From the NCBI RefSeq assembly GCF_910589235.1, contig NC_060967.1, forward strand, positions 186,001 through 250,000: 64,000 bases of DNA, read 5' to 3'. Each line of letters starts with the position of its first letter. The stretch's first letter is position 1. The notes beneath the pieces are model-generated. The model made no database searches. It had not been told where the DNA came from and saw only the letters and a list, made by a program, of their open reading frames with translations. The translations under genes were made by a program, and so were the position numbers. Shown here in pieces: positions 1 to 12,399 of this stretch. Origin of the DNA: Vespa crabro (Eukaryota > Arthropoda > Insecta > Hymenoptera > Vespidae).

Positions 1-342
1 CGAGTAAAATCACGGTAATAAAAGTTTCCCGTAATATAAATCGAGATCCTCTTTGATATTATCACGAAGTTTGATGATTGGAAGGAGGTCGTCGATGAAC
101 GCGATCGTCGTTCTCCTTGAATCGATCGAACGAACGAACGAACGAACGAACGGTCTCGGTCGATAGTGAAAGGATCTCTTTCGTTTCCATTTTTTTCTCT
201 TTTTTCTTTTTCTCTTGCATCCGCTTAAGAATATAGAATCTCCATTATAGTGGAAGAAAAAACAAAAAAAAAAATGTAAAAACCGTTAAAGATTTATTCG
301 GAGATTGAAAATGCATGTCTCTTTTTTTTTCCAATTTATTAC

Positions 343-870
343 CTTTCTTAATTGCCTCCTGAACGTTTTTGTCGATATTTGCGGTTAGCTTTCTTACGTC
401 GGCCAACGACTTTTCCACGTTCTGTTGTATGTCATATTGTAAGTTTTGTACACCCTGTTGTATTCCCCGTTGGAGTTCACTCAAATCCATTTTCAATCCG
501 CCCAACCAATCGTCCGTTTGACCTTCGCTAGTGCTGCAATAGTTTTATATAAAGATTGCGAAATATTACGATTGCTATTTTTTTCTTTGTTTGTTTTTCT
601 TTCTTTTTTCTTCTTCGTGCAGCGCAGTAGCGAAATAGTTAAGCCACGTAGACGATTACGTCGACGACAACAACAACCGATATATCTCGCTTTCTATTTG
701 TCTCTTAATATCTATGTGCTATGTGTGTGTATATATACATATATACATACACGCATCATTTCATGTATACATATATATATATATATATATATATGTATAC
801 ACACACATGTATATAACACTCACAAGATCATCCAAATCCCAAGCGCAAGTAGCAACTTTGCATACGTCAT
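343..870 (-). CDS. Small secreted protein with amphipathic helices, 5' part of gene (two exons; continues beyond left edge)
   Basis: Two exons on the minus strand join in phase. Exon 1 (870..824) starts at an ATG and encodes a hydrophobic leader, MTYAKLLLALGIWMI, then a donor reading TT|GTGAGT. Exon 2 (533..343) follows an acceptor ATTGCAG. The split codon TT+C gives Phe, and the frame continues as TSEGQTDDWLGGLKMDLSEL. It ends at AAG AAA G|GTAATA, leaving phase 1, so at least one more exon must follow. None could be assigned in the remaining 342 bases. The visible 79 residues look like a signal peptide (cleavage probably near the TSEGQ stretch) followed by Gln/Asn/Lys/Asp-rich amphipathic helix with repeated short motifs (GIQQGVQNLQYDIQQNVEKS). 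I do not recognise the family. Secretion is inferred from the leader; function is unknown. The phase match and the leader support a real gene; lack of the 3' part limits confidence. Confidence 0.55.
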
Positions 871-1099
871 CCTGAATTTTCTCTTCTGTTCGTGTTGGTG
901 TATGCAGAGATGCAAGTGTATAAAAAACAAATAAAAAAGAAAGAGAAAAGGGTACGAATTCGAAATAAAATCGAATTTAATCGATCGCTGGCAAACAATG
1001 TGACGGATACGATTACGTGTTCGTGGTTACTTACTTAGTTACGACGCGAAAACAACTGCGTGGTGAAACTGTAATGTGCTACGGCGCAATGCACCGACG

Positions 1100-1107
1100 T
1101 TTTTATA
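1100..1107 (-). promoter_or_regulatory. TATA-like box upstream of the secreted-protein gene
   Basis: Read on the minus strand this is TATAAAAA, about 230 bases upstream of the ATG at 870. A start site would be expected near 1070, where the minus strand reads TTACAGTTTC, a loose match to an arthropod initiator. It is the only well-placed TATA motif upstream of that gene. Motif and position are visible; use as a promoter is inferred. Confidence 0.35.
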
Positions 1108-1486
1108 CTTCACTAATACCACTATATATTCAAGCCTGTTCGTTAGTTTAACGTCGTCACCGTCGTAGTCGTTGTAATCGTAGTCGTAGGCGAAGCTCTA
1201 CTATCCAACCATCTAACAAATTAACTAACTAACTAACAACGTTGTCATCCTCGTGATTTGTCTATTGCATTGTATTCGATATAACAATAATGATTATTAA
1301 TAAAGGTTTACTAGATCAAGTTCGTCGATCGACACGAATACATGCTCAAAACACGATAATATCGCATTATCGCAGGAATCGGGAAATAATTTTTTTCCTT
1401 TTTTTTTTTTAGTTTTTCTTTAACCTCGATCGCATATGGTTAAGTATGAATCATAATCATACGATTCGAACGCATAGATACGTATG

Positions 1487-1542
<56 letters not shown>

Positions 1543-2772
1543 CGTATTATGTATATCAAAAAGAAATTAGTTGAATATAATGATTGCTCAACACCGACGA
1601 TTGACGCTTACTTTAAACGATTCTACGTTCTTCTTCTTCTTCTCTTTCTCGCAATTTGCTCGAACACAATAATCGGTTCCGTTCTCTCTTTAGGATTTTA
1701 GCTCGTGCCTGGTAACGAGACGAGCGCTTCGTGAAGCCGATTAAGGATAAGAGGATCTGAAAGGAGAATAGAAAGAGAGAAAGAGAGAGAGAGACGACTG
1801 CAATTCGTCTAAATAGTTAGCTATCTTTCTTCGAACGATTGACGTCTTCATTTTCAGCCGATTTTCAACGACTAGTTTGTTATTACATTTACATACATAA
1901 GTGTATTAGACTTTCTCTAGAACTTAGTCTTATCACGGATAATTTTTTAAATCTTGATATTTCAACGATACGAAATAAATGTAAGAGTTAAGAAAATAAA
2001 ACGAAAACATTTATTCTCAAATTTTAATTATCTATGAAAATAATATTAATTTTTATAATTTTTCACGCAATAATTATTAACTTTCAACGGAACACTACAT
2101 CGTAATCCTATTTTATAGATTCTATTCATACCAATGTACTTACACACACGCATATACGTATATGTACACTTGAAAATGTTATCGTCGATAGATAAATAGA
2201 TAGGTAGATAGATACCTTAATAATGAACGAAGCGGATAAACGAAAGGACACGTGCTATTATTATTCGTTGACGTTGTAAACAGTTACGAGAGATCCTTTG
2301 CATGCCGTTTTTCCTTGATGTTGTTGTTCAACGTCCCGTTGGAACGCAGGATAGAGTCATAAAGTCGTCGAAAGTAGCGTAACCAGTGCTCGAGTAGGCA
2401 CTCGACGACGACGAGCAAAGGGAATTCATACGACGAGAGGTAAGGTCGATATATTCCAGAGAGAGAAACAGAGAGAGAGAGAAAGAGAGAGAGAGAGAAC
2501 TTTGTTGACCCATGGGCCAGAAACAGGTTCTGAATTCGGGATTATACAGCACGAACGAAACCGCATCTTCTCGTACGAGACTCCTCTTCTTATCCTCCTC
2601 TTTGGATTATACGCATTGATCTTCCCTTACCCCCTATCCTTATAGTAAACGGCCTCCTCTATACTTTTCGTCCTTGAACCCTTTCTCCCTTCCATTACCG
2701 TCGTTTTCTCGTGAGGGCAGGTAGTAGCTCGAGGTGGGTCCACCTCGTAAACGCGTAATCATGTTCTTTGCC

Positions 2773-2813
<41 letters not shown>

Positions 2814-3090
2814 ACGGGGAGGCGGGAGAGAATATAAGGAAATAAAAGGAGTTGAATCGAGCGGAGCCGATGTACGAGACCTATCGTCCTTGACGGATTG
2901 TAACCTTGAGATAGGACGAGTCTTCAGATGAATGACAAGTACTGTCTTCCATCGTCCATCGAAAGGGGACGATGTGTCAGAGGATTGATTCCTTTTTTTA
3001 ATTTGTCTCTCACGTTTTGTAACTTTTTTCGAGAGGATTAAATGAAAGAAAAGAAAAAAAAAAAAAAACGACAACAATAACAATAAGATT
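1108..3090. other. Non-coding stretch with microsatellites
   Basis: No ORF with non-repetitive composition is seen. It contains a long (TA)n run (1492-1540), GA-rich patches (1770-1795, 2459-2500) and a CT run (2779-2811). The ORFs here are the translation of those repeats. The stretch 2380-2450 is somewhat richer in CpG, with a short inverted repeat (AGTGCTCGAGTAGGCACT), but nothing identifies a function. Confidence 0.6.
1492..1540. repeat. Long (TA)n array
   Basis: About 24 TA units. Comparable runs are at 18174-18219, 24571-24615, 60183-60227 and, shorter, in more than ten other places. Confidence 0.95.
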
Positions 3091-3890
3091 AAGAGTAACA
3101 ATAATTTGTTACATCATCGATCATCTTATGACGCGTTTTAAATGCCTCAAGTAGAATTATTTTTTCGAATTATTATTTCTTTTAAGTTTGCCTCATGTCT
3201 TATTTTTGTTAAAATATATTTGTTTTTTTGTTGTCTCGGACATTATGAGAGGACAAAATGTGAAAAAAAAAAAAAAAAATACTACAAAAACAATAACTTG
3301 TTACATTATCGACCATCTTCCGATGCGTTTCAAATAGCTGAAAATCGAATTGTTTTATTACCATCGAATCGTTATCTTTGTCGAATTCGTTCCGCTTTTG
3401 TCGCGTTTTATTCGACAGGACAAATGAAAAAGGAACAAAAGAGGAACAAAAGAGGAAAAAGAAGAAAAAGGAATAACAATGACAACAACACCACCATAAG
3501 TTTTATTCGTCACCATCTTTCGATCCATTGTAAGCAACTAAAAATAAAACTACTTTATTATTTTGCGAATATGATCTTTTTGGAAGACAAAAAAAGAAGA
3601 AAGAAATAACAACAACTTGTTAAATCAACAGCCGTCTTTCTAGTCGTTCCTTTGAACATCTAAAAATAAAATAATTTCATTATCCTTCAAATTCGAATGA
3701 TGATCTTCTGCACATTCGTCTTTAATTTCGTCGCCTTCAAAAATAAATAAAAAAAGGAAAGAAAAGAAAGGCAACAACGTAATCGTTACATAATCAAACA
3801 TCGTTCGGTGGCGCTTAATTAAACAATTAAGAATAAAATCATTTAATGAAATATCATCGATCGAATTCAAATTACCGCCATAGCGAATTC
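3085..3890. repeat. Degenerate tandem array, about five units of 130-190 bp
   Basis: A recurring core, roughly AACAATAACTTGTTACATNATCGA-CATCTTTCGATGCGTTT followed by AAAATAAAATTATTTTATTA, is seen starting near 3095, 3288, 3476, 3609 and 3772. Units are separated by A-rich tracts and diverge strongly. Plus-strand ORFs over this array are products of the repeat, not genes. Confidence 0.6.
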
Positions 3891-3899
3891 TAAATGTTT

Positions 3900-4260
3900 T
3901 ACGATCGAATGAAAAGTGATTGGCCGGGCTCGCTCGTAGCGCCAAATGGCGACGACCTAGCGGCGACCGCGGGAAACTTTGAAAACTGCTTCTCCTTCCA
4001 CGAGAATAAGTCAGTCAGCTGCCTTTGCTTTCATAGGCCGTACGAGAAACGCGAGAAGGAGAAAGAACGAGTGATAGAAAGAATGAGAGAGGGGGGGAGA
4101 AAGAGAATGAGAGAGAAAGGAAACAGCCGAGAGCTGGTAGGCCGATCGGTGCGTGGAAGGGGAAGGGAGAAAAAGGTCGTTGGAGTGGTAAACTAGTGTA
4201 CTCGTGGCGCACACCGTCCCGGGTCTTCAGTCAGTCTTTGGATGGCGGAGTGTAAGTTGT
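3900..4260 (+). promoter_or_regulatory. CpG-rich promoter-like patch
   Basis: In an AT-rich region this patch is unusually rich in C, G and CpG (3915-3975, including a GATTGGCC reverse CCAAT box and GCGCCAAATGGCGAC). It is followed by GA-rich sequence. Near 4228 there is TCTTCAGTCAGTC, a double match to the arthropod initiator TCAGT, then GGCGGAGT|GTAAGT, a good splice donor near 4250. This could be the start and first non-coding exon of a plus-strand transcript, for example a distal first exon of the semaphorin. The motifs are visible; the link is speculative. Confidence 0.25.
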
Positions 4261-4282
4261 GTGAATCGTTAAGGTTGTGTGT

Positions 4283-4323
<41 letters not shown>

Positions 4324-4515
4324 ACTCTCCCATCCCCAACCGCTCCTCCCTTTTCCTCTACCGATCCTTCAATATTTTTTCCGTCTTGTAAACAAACGCG
4401 ACGACATTTTTCTATCACTACAGATCGAACAACAAACGTTCTATAGGTTTATCATCTCTCGTTATTACAATATAATTGGCGAATTTTCTTTAACTGCGTG
4501 ATTCTCCAAACAAAT

Positions 4516-4564
<49 letters not shown>

Positions 4565-7500
4565 ATATAAGGAGAAATTAAAAAGAGATAAGAAAAGAAG
4601 AAAGAGGCAAGTTTAGAAGAGCATTAGTGAAATGGAGTGACGTTCTCAATGTGATCCTTTTTTTGGTTTCTTCTTTTTCTTATTCCCTTCCTTCCTTCCT
4701 CATTTCTTTCCCTCTTCCCCGAAAAGAAGTTTAAGAAATATGAAAATCTACGTCGAACGTGGACAAAAACAACATGAGGGATAAAACAACGCCGGTTAGA
4801 CGAATCTTGGATGATTTTTAAGAAGACGATTACCGAAAGATTGTTTCGACGAGAGTATAAAAAGTAAGTACTTCAAGTATTATAAATAAGATTATAAGTA
4901 TTCAAAAGTAAATATTTCAAGTGTAACAACTCTTGCAAAAAAAAATTTTTCTCCTCTTGTTACGAGGCTGGTAGGGAGGTAAGGAGGTAAGGAGGAGATG
5001 ATAGAAAAAGAAAAAGAAAAAGTCAGCAAACTACTAAATTAGATACAGTATCTATTAAATTTGGAACGTAAGCGATATAGAATAACAGAAAGTAGACAAA
5101 AGTTATTACAAGCATAGATACGCGTATAGTTGGCGCTCCTTGATCACGTGACAGTAACGTTTAACCAAGCTCGAACGAAGGCGTCCTTAAGGTGCGCGTG
5201 GGTGTAATTAGTTATGGTTTTACCATCTCGTTAGAAAAAGAGAGAGAACATAGAGTGGATGAACGAAGGTCTTGGAAAAGGTAAAATTTATTCTCGTCTT
5301 CGTCCTCATTCTCGTCATGCTTTGTAAGAGAATGGATCGTAAACAAAAAAATTTTTTTTTCTTTCTTTTTTGCTCCAAGTAATCACGAGAATATGACGAT
5401 TTACGATTCTATACTTTTAGCGTTCTCATTTTCTCATTCTGTGTTTACATATATACATAAGTACATACTTATTTATACATATTTTAGCGTCTATGCATTT
5501 ATACGTAAAATATACGTACTTACGTACGTACGATTAAACGATGATATTTCTTTCGCGATTAATTCAACGACGACCTCGTACAATCGTAAGAAAGTCAATC
5601 GACGACTATATATATATATATATATATATATCTATATATATATGGTCATCGTATTGAGAATGTGGGATCGAAGAGATCATTGCTGTTCGGACTTTCAATC
5701 GATTTGATGTTGACGGAGAGGGAAAGAGAAAGAGAGAGAGGCTTCAATTGGAATGATCTATATCGTATGGAGTATAGCGAAAATTTATATTTGATTTTCA
5801 TAGATTTCGCATATGTAGATCCTGGCACATAAATTAATAATACATCGTCGTCGTACGAGATCTAGAAATTGATGTTACATATACATACGTATGTATATAT
5901 ATATATATTTATTATGTATTTACGATTTTCATAATATCGGTTAAAAAGACGACGTTTATAAACGAGCTTCGATTCTCATGACTCGTGTGATCCTAATCTC
6001 TCTCTCTCCCTCCCTCTTTCTCTTCATCTCATCTCTATTTCTCTCTTTCTTGCCTATAGCCTGGTATTATAGGAGCATTTCAGTATCGTAATAGGATTAT
6101 GGCATTAACGCACGTATCGAGGACAGTATCCGTTAGTATTAGCCACTTCCTGCCACGCACTCTCTCCTTTTCTTTATCCCTCCGTTTGTCTCTTTCTATC
6201 TCTTATCCTTTCTTCATTTTTTCATTTTTCATTTTGTTCGTCATCATGGATCTTCCGACCGTAGCAATTACGCCGTTTCTCGCTATGAAGAAACCTTACC
6301 TGATTTTTTCTTTTTCATTTTTTTCTAAATCCCTCCTTCAAATCCCCATAGACGAGCGAGATTATATATATATATATATATCATAGAAAATGTTATCTGT
6401 CCCACCTTCAAGATTAGATTCGTGAGAAATCTTCTTCGTAACGTCGTTTCAGATCTATCTCCTACCATTCGTATGTTTGCGCAACGGAAGCAACAAATTA
6501 TCAATTTGTTGTTATCAGATTTAAACTGTCTCTTCTAAACGTAGAATAATGCAATCATTACTTGTCATCGGATTCATATACTTACTAATAAAAAAAGAAA
6601 AAGAAATACATTTAGATCATCGATTTTAACTTTTCGAATTAATTGATGGAATCATTAAAAGAAACATACATATCTCTTTTTCTTTCATAAAAAGAGAGAA
6701 ACATATAAAACTCAAGGAGTGTCAACGCGATCTCTTCTTTTCCCTCTGTCTCTCTCGTTCTCTTTCTTTTACGTCGTTATCGCTCCCACGTATATTTCAT
6801 GGAAGATACTTTTCAGACCGACGTCTTATCTCGAAGGATTCGTTCTTATCGACTACGTCGAACAGAGAAAAAGAGACAGACAGATAGAGAAAGCAAGAGA
6901 GAGAGAGAGAGAGAGCTGAGTGACGTCTCGATTCTGGTTCGTCTCATCTTTGTAGATGATGCGGACACCGAAACCAGTTTTCAATTTCTCACCTACACAT
7001 ACGCGCCCACGATTTGTTGGCGCGATCTTGAACATATTATATGAATAATACATGTTTCTTATATGAATTTATATATATATATATAGATCTATAGTATCGA
7101 ATACATCTATCTATGTATATACGTAGCTCTATATAAATGTGCGTGTAATTGCCAAGATTTTCAAGTAAAAAATATTAGACACCATTTAACGAATATCATT
7201 TTGTTTTATTTTTAATACTGTATCAAATTTTACAATTAAAAAATTTCATTGATAATATCAGTGATTCATAGAGTGTGGCGATGTATAAGTAAAAACACGT
7301 GTTTAACATCTGTTTCGTGATTCGCGCACGCGTCTGAGATGTAAAAGATGAAGATAGAAAACGAGTACGAGAGAGAGAGAGAGAGAGAGAGGGGGAGGGA
7401 GAAAAAGGAAAAGACGAAAACAAGATGGAAGATTTTTTTCCTTCGTTGGTTTCTTCGTTTTAAAGCACCTACTTCCTCAATGTTTATCTTTCGTTTTTAT

Positions 7501-7622
7501 TCAAGCATTCCCTCTCCCTTTCTTTTTCCCTCCTCTTTTTCTCAAAGAGACACAAAGTCATACACGCAGTAAATCTCTCAAGTCACACGATCGAGTCTCG
7601 TATATTTTCGCAAGGATTACAG

Positions 7623-7653
<31 letters not shown>

Positions 7654-8780
7654 TATATAATTATAAATGCACACGTTTTTTTGAAGAAAAATCCGTGGGA
7701 GCTCCGATAAATATAATCGAGAAGAGAACATTAATATTTCGTCATTTTCAAAATGGATCCAGTACTACCGATATAAAAGCGGTATCCTATCTATGTATTC
7801 GTTCACGCATGGAACGTAACATATAGCGTTCGCGATTCCACGGTACGAACCTGTATCCGTCTTCTTGTTCTTTTTTTCGTCCGGCCAATGGTCAGGCACT
7901 CCGTAACAGCAACAGCAACAGCAATAGCAACAGCACCAGCATCAGCAGCAGGAGCAGTAGCTGCACGGACGAAGGAACCGTATATGGTGCTGGCCTACTA
8001 CCTCCTCTCATCGCACACATATAAACAAGGCACGTCGATGAAAACGCGAATAACTTTGTATATTTTTTACTCTTCGATCTTCTCGTAAAGCGTTTCGTTT
8101 CTCACATTTCTTTTTCTTTTCTCGTCGTTGTATTATTATTATTATATCGAACTATGATAAAACGACGATATTATTATATCGTGAATGGAGAAATCGACAC
8201 GTATTGTGTCGACTATTTTCGATATTTTTTATCTTTATTTGAAGATTTCTTTTTGAACGTAAAATACCTTCTAGATATGACGGAATTTTCTTGCATTTCA
8301 CCAGTCTATAATTATTCATGTTAATTATATAGAGTATTTTAGGAAGAAATATTTTACGTTGATTTGATATAAGAACTCGTGCGATTATATAGGTGTATTT
8401 ATCTATCTTTATCTTTTTTCTTTTTTGAATATTTGACATTACCAGAGAGATAACGTAAACTGCTTTATATTGTTTTCTTTTTAATCTACTTATAACTGCA
8501 TAATTATTGTACTCACAGATGCACATACACACAGAGAGGAGAGAGAGAGAGAGAGAGAGATACGCACACACACGAACATGTATGTTAATTGATTATCTTT
8601 ACATGTAACGTAGGCCGGAAACAAAGTGTGCGCATTCGAGTAAGCTGGTAGGCGTAGAAGGGAAATTCCATATGTAAAATGTAAGCTTATTTCACATAGT
8701 GTAGTTAATTACGATATATAGTGCATTTTCTTGGACTATTTAATATACATATGTTTTGTGTACTCGAACGAAACAAGTAT

Positions 8781-8812
<32 letters not shown>

Positions 8813-10500
8813 TTTACGAACGAAATACATAGTTTGATCTATTTAACGAGAAAAATATTAAATAAACGATACCAATGAATTTTCGTGAGTTTGAGAAATA
8901 AGAAAGTCATGTAAAAGTAAGCAAGAACCAAGAGAAACACATTTTCATCTTACCATACTGTCGATAGTTAGGATTAATAGCCCGCGGCAAGGCAACCACC
9001 TTGGACCATTGGTTACGCCTATGTTTGTTAGATACGTATATTCTAAGGATGAATAAGAAGAAGGGGTGCTACTTTCCGCATGAACGAATTGCGCGCTCGT
9101 TCGAATCGTGATCGCGGATAATCGCGAGAATGATCGAGAATCTTAGATAGGCTTAACAATCTTTTATATATATATATGTATATGCATATATATACATACA
9201 CACATATAGATATATACAGCCTACGTGTGTATAACAGGGGGTTTGTTATTCGTATATATACATATATACGTACGTATGTACATGCGTACGTGACGTGTGC
9301 CATTTCGCACGTACCACTATTCGATTTCATTCGAATCGTAAACGCGTACAATTTTCCTTGAATCGATCGATAAAATCGCGTCTTCTCGTGTATAACTACG
9401 AGGCGAAATAATTTTTTTAAATGACAGCTATAACGATGACGACGACGACGAAATACCTTAACAAGTGCATGCGATAAACGTATCAAGATTATTAACACCC
9501 TAAGGCGGGTGGGGGCAGTGTAGGTTAATAAAACAGATTATTTTTCTACAAATCACTCGAATTACTCGAGATAAGAGCGTAAATTCCGATAAGAGGAGAT
9601 TGTCGCGTCGATACTATACGTCGACGATCGACGGAATAGTGAAAATATTTCATTTTCCTTTTCTATATTTAGGTAAAGAAATGTTAACCCAAAATTTGGA
9701 TTATCTCGAACGTTATGGTGTAGAAAAAAATTAACAAATCAATGATCGTTCAAGAATGGTCGTTGTGTAATTGCCAAAAAGCTATAAATACACCAGCTTA
9801 ATGATCGGACTTAAATCAGATCTAAAGAGGGTTGGATGGACTTGACAAGAAAATAAGAAAATATTCGATTATTAACAAACGGGGAAATAAACCGATAGAA
9901 GAACCGGTACAACATTGAAGAATATTATTTTTTTTTAATTCATAAAAGACTTACAGATGTAGTAGTGAAACAAAAATGATACCCTACGATATATTAATCA
10001 CAATAAAATTATCAAATTTTACGATATAATAATTTCGACGATCTAATTTAATGCAAGAAATTGTTCCTTTTTTTATCTAACATGGTGTCTTTGAAAAAAA
10101 GAAAAAACTATGATAAATCGTTAATGAACGCTTATCTCTTCTTTTTTTTTTCCTTTTTTGTTGGTCTATTTAAAAAACGGCTTATACTTAAACGTCGAAA
10201 GCAACGTGTTTCGAGGCAGGGTTTCATTTTCTACGATGCATGCGATACACGAAAGGGAAACAGTGCTTAACTTATTATTATACGTTGGGGAGAAACGTGG
10301 CCGGTAGGAATATCAATGCATCCTTTGTATCGCATAAATGTACGTATGTGTAACGTACATACATACCTATACCTATACCTATACCTATATATGTATATAT
10401 GTATAGAAGCGTGTCAGACGCAACCCACCGAGAAACAGGCGTTTACCCTCTTTTTTAGATTTTTATTTACCTTCGAATTAACATCTTCGACAGTAAAAAA

Positions 10501-10533
<33 letters not shown>

Positions 10534-11730
10534 TTCTTTTTTGATAAACGAATAAGTAGGTGCCACGCAGTATATCGATTGGATCCCCGATACGAAACAT
10601 TGAAAATATCCGCAATTATAGTTTATCGCCGGTATGGACTTTTTATCGTCGATAAAAAGTTGTACGACGACCTTCGAAAAAATTCGAAATTTTATCGATC
10701 CACTTATCGTTTCTATCTAATACGAATGTTTTGTACTTACTGTTCCCTTTTTTATTTCTTTTTTTCTTCTCTTTTTTTTTTATTCTTCTTCATGTTTTCA
10801 AACGCGTCAGAAGAAAACTATGACGAATTTGATTGGTCGTGGCGCGCAGCTGGCTGGCCGCGTTCGCTTCCAATGAAATTACATATCGCTGACCCGTGTC
10901 ATCGGCTCATCGATCATTCTCTCTTGTGTTGATTCCGTCGACTAAAATTTTCATCTCACTTTATCCCTTTGATTCATCTCTTTATTGAATGCTGGTAGTA
11001 ACAATACATCAAACTAATATTACCCCGGTTTTACGAAAAGATCGAATAAAACACGTCTCGATTGTTTATTATTATCTCTCTAGTTGGATGGTGCTCTCAA
11101 AATTCTAAGAATTAACAGGAAAGAGAGAAAAAAACAAGAGAGAGAGAGAGAGAGATTGAGAATAAGACAAAGAAAGAAACGAAATAACCACGTCCATTAT
11201 TCCGTCAAATCCTTGAATACAGAAACAAACATTAATTTCACAAGGATTTAAAATGATGGTTTCTTCAGAATAACCTGGTTCAAAGACCACGGTTCCGCAC
11301 GTCATACTTGCTTTACACAAGACAGGCCGAGTTTGCCGAGTTGCGAAGTTTATCCGGAAAAACAAGATATTTCTTACATCTTCTTCTTCTTCTTCTTCGT
11401 CATCATCATCATCATCCTCTATCCTTTTCTCTTTCGTTTGAAAACAAAAAAAGAAAAAAGAGAAAAAAGAGAAAGAGAGAGAAAAAAAAGAATCATCGTC
11501 ACGTCTCGGAATCGTGCTAACGGTTCGGCAAACAGGACAGGGAAAAAGAGAGAATCAACGACGTGTGACAGACAGGACGACGCCGTTCCTCTTATCAGGT
11601 TTCGAGCGGTTCTATGTATATGTTTATATATATATATGTGTGTGTGTGTGTACATGCGATAGAGACACAGTCACGTAGGCACAGGATGTATACGTATAAC
11701 ATCAGTTTTATTTGTCTTATTTTTCTCTTT
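4261..11730. other. Non-coding stretch, microsatellite-dense
   Basis: No convincing gene. It contains CT runs (4289-4320), (AC)n-(AT)n (4515-4561), (TA)n at 5608-5630, 6361-6380, 7623-7649 and 8791-8812, (CAG/CAA)-like runs near 7906-7960, and a (CCTATA)n hexamer run near 10366-10390. Around 10831-10874 a short GC-rich patch sits between ATTGG and CCAAT boxes. One non-repetitive minus-strand ORF (11105-11365) is discussed in the findings. Confidence 0.55.
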
Positions 11731-11735
11731 CCGTA

Positions 11736-11779
11736 ACACCTGAACGATCCAATCGGTGATATCGATGTCGTTCAGGTGT
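11736..11779. other. Short perfect inverted repeat (12-bp arms)
   Basis: ACACCTGAACGA at 11736-11747 is the exact reverse complement of TCGTTCAGGTGT at 11768-11779, with a 20-base loop. It could form a hairpin in DNA or RNA. No terminator-like T run or gene adjoins it. Confidence 0.6.
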
Positions 11780-12399
11780 ATGATCGAATTTTTACCAGAC
11801 ACCGAACGTACCGATATCGATATCATCGAGTTCGAGATAACTAACTAACTGCCAGTTGTGCTTCGTTCCTTCTTTGTTTAAATCATCGACGTTCGTGTGC
11901 ATTCAAGAGTCTTTAAGGTTTATTCAATTTATTCTTTTATTTTTACTATTATCATTTGTTTTTATTTTTTTTTCTAATAAGTATTCTTTAAATCCTGAAC
12001 GTATTTTGTCATCGTTGTTGCGATAATTGTAATGTTACAAAAAGAGAAAAAAAAAGGAAAATAAAAGAATTGTTAATTGATTTTATCGTAAAAGTTTTAC
12101 GTTTAACACGACACTTTCGAGATCTATAAACCGACCATAAGAACCTCTGTCTTTCATCGATATCACGCGCAGTCCCTGTGTTTGCGTTTGAGTTAAATAA
12201 ACTCAAAGGTGTCAAGTATTTTCTCTGATATATTCAATATAAGCGAGTGGTAAAGCGAACGTTCAAACGAGCTGCCTATATTCACTGTTTTAATGCTAAA
12301 AGCGCCTTTGAAAATATCAGCTTCGATGCATATGTACGTGTATATATATATATATATATATATATATCTGTGTAGAAAACTTATTTTACGTATATTATA

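Noticed and set aside
1..130. Possible third exon of the left-edge secreted-protein gene
   Set aside because: One minus-strand frame looks coding-like up to a stop near base 12, but no acceptor gives the required phase.
3142..3945. Three ORFs of 100-155 residues
   Set aside because: They coincide with the tandem array and A-rich spacers; composition is Lys/Asn/Phe-biased.
7772..7779. TATAAAAG on the plus strand as a promoter
   Set aside because: No initiator or coding sequence follows, and the motif is part of a small ACCG...CGGT inverted repeat.
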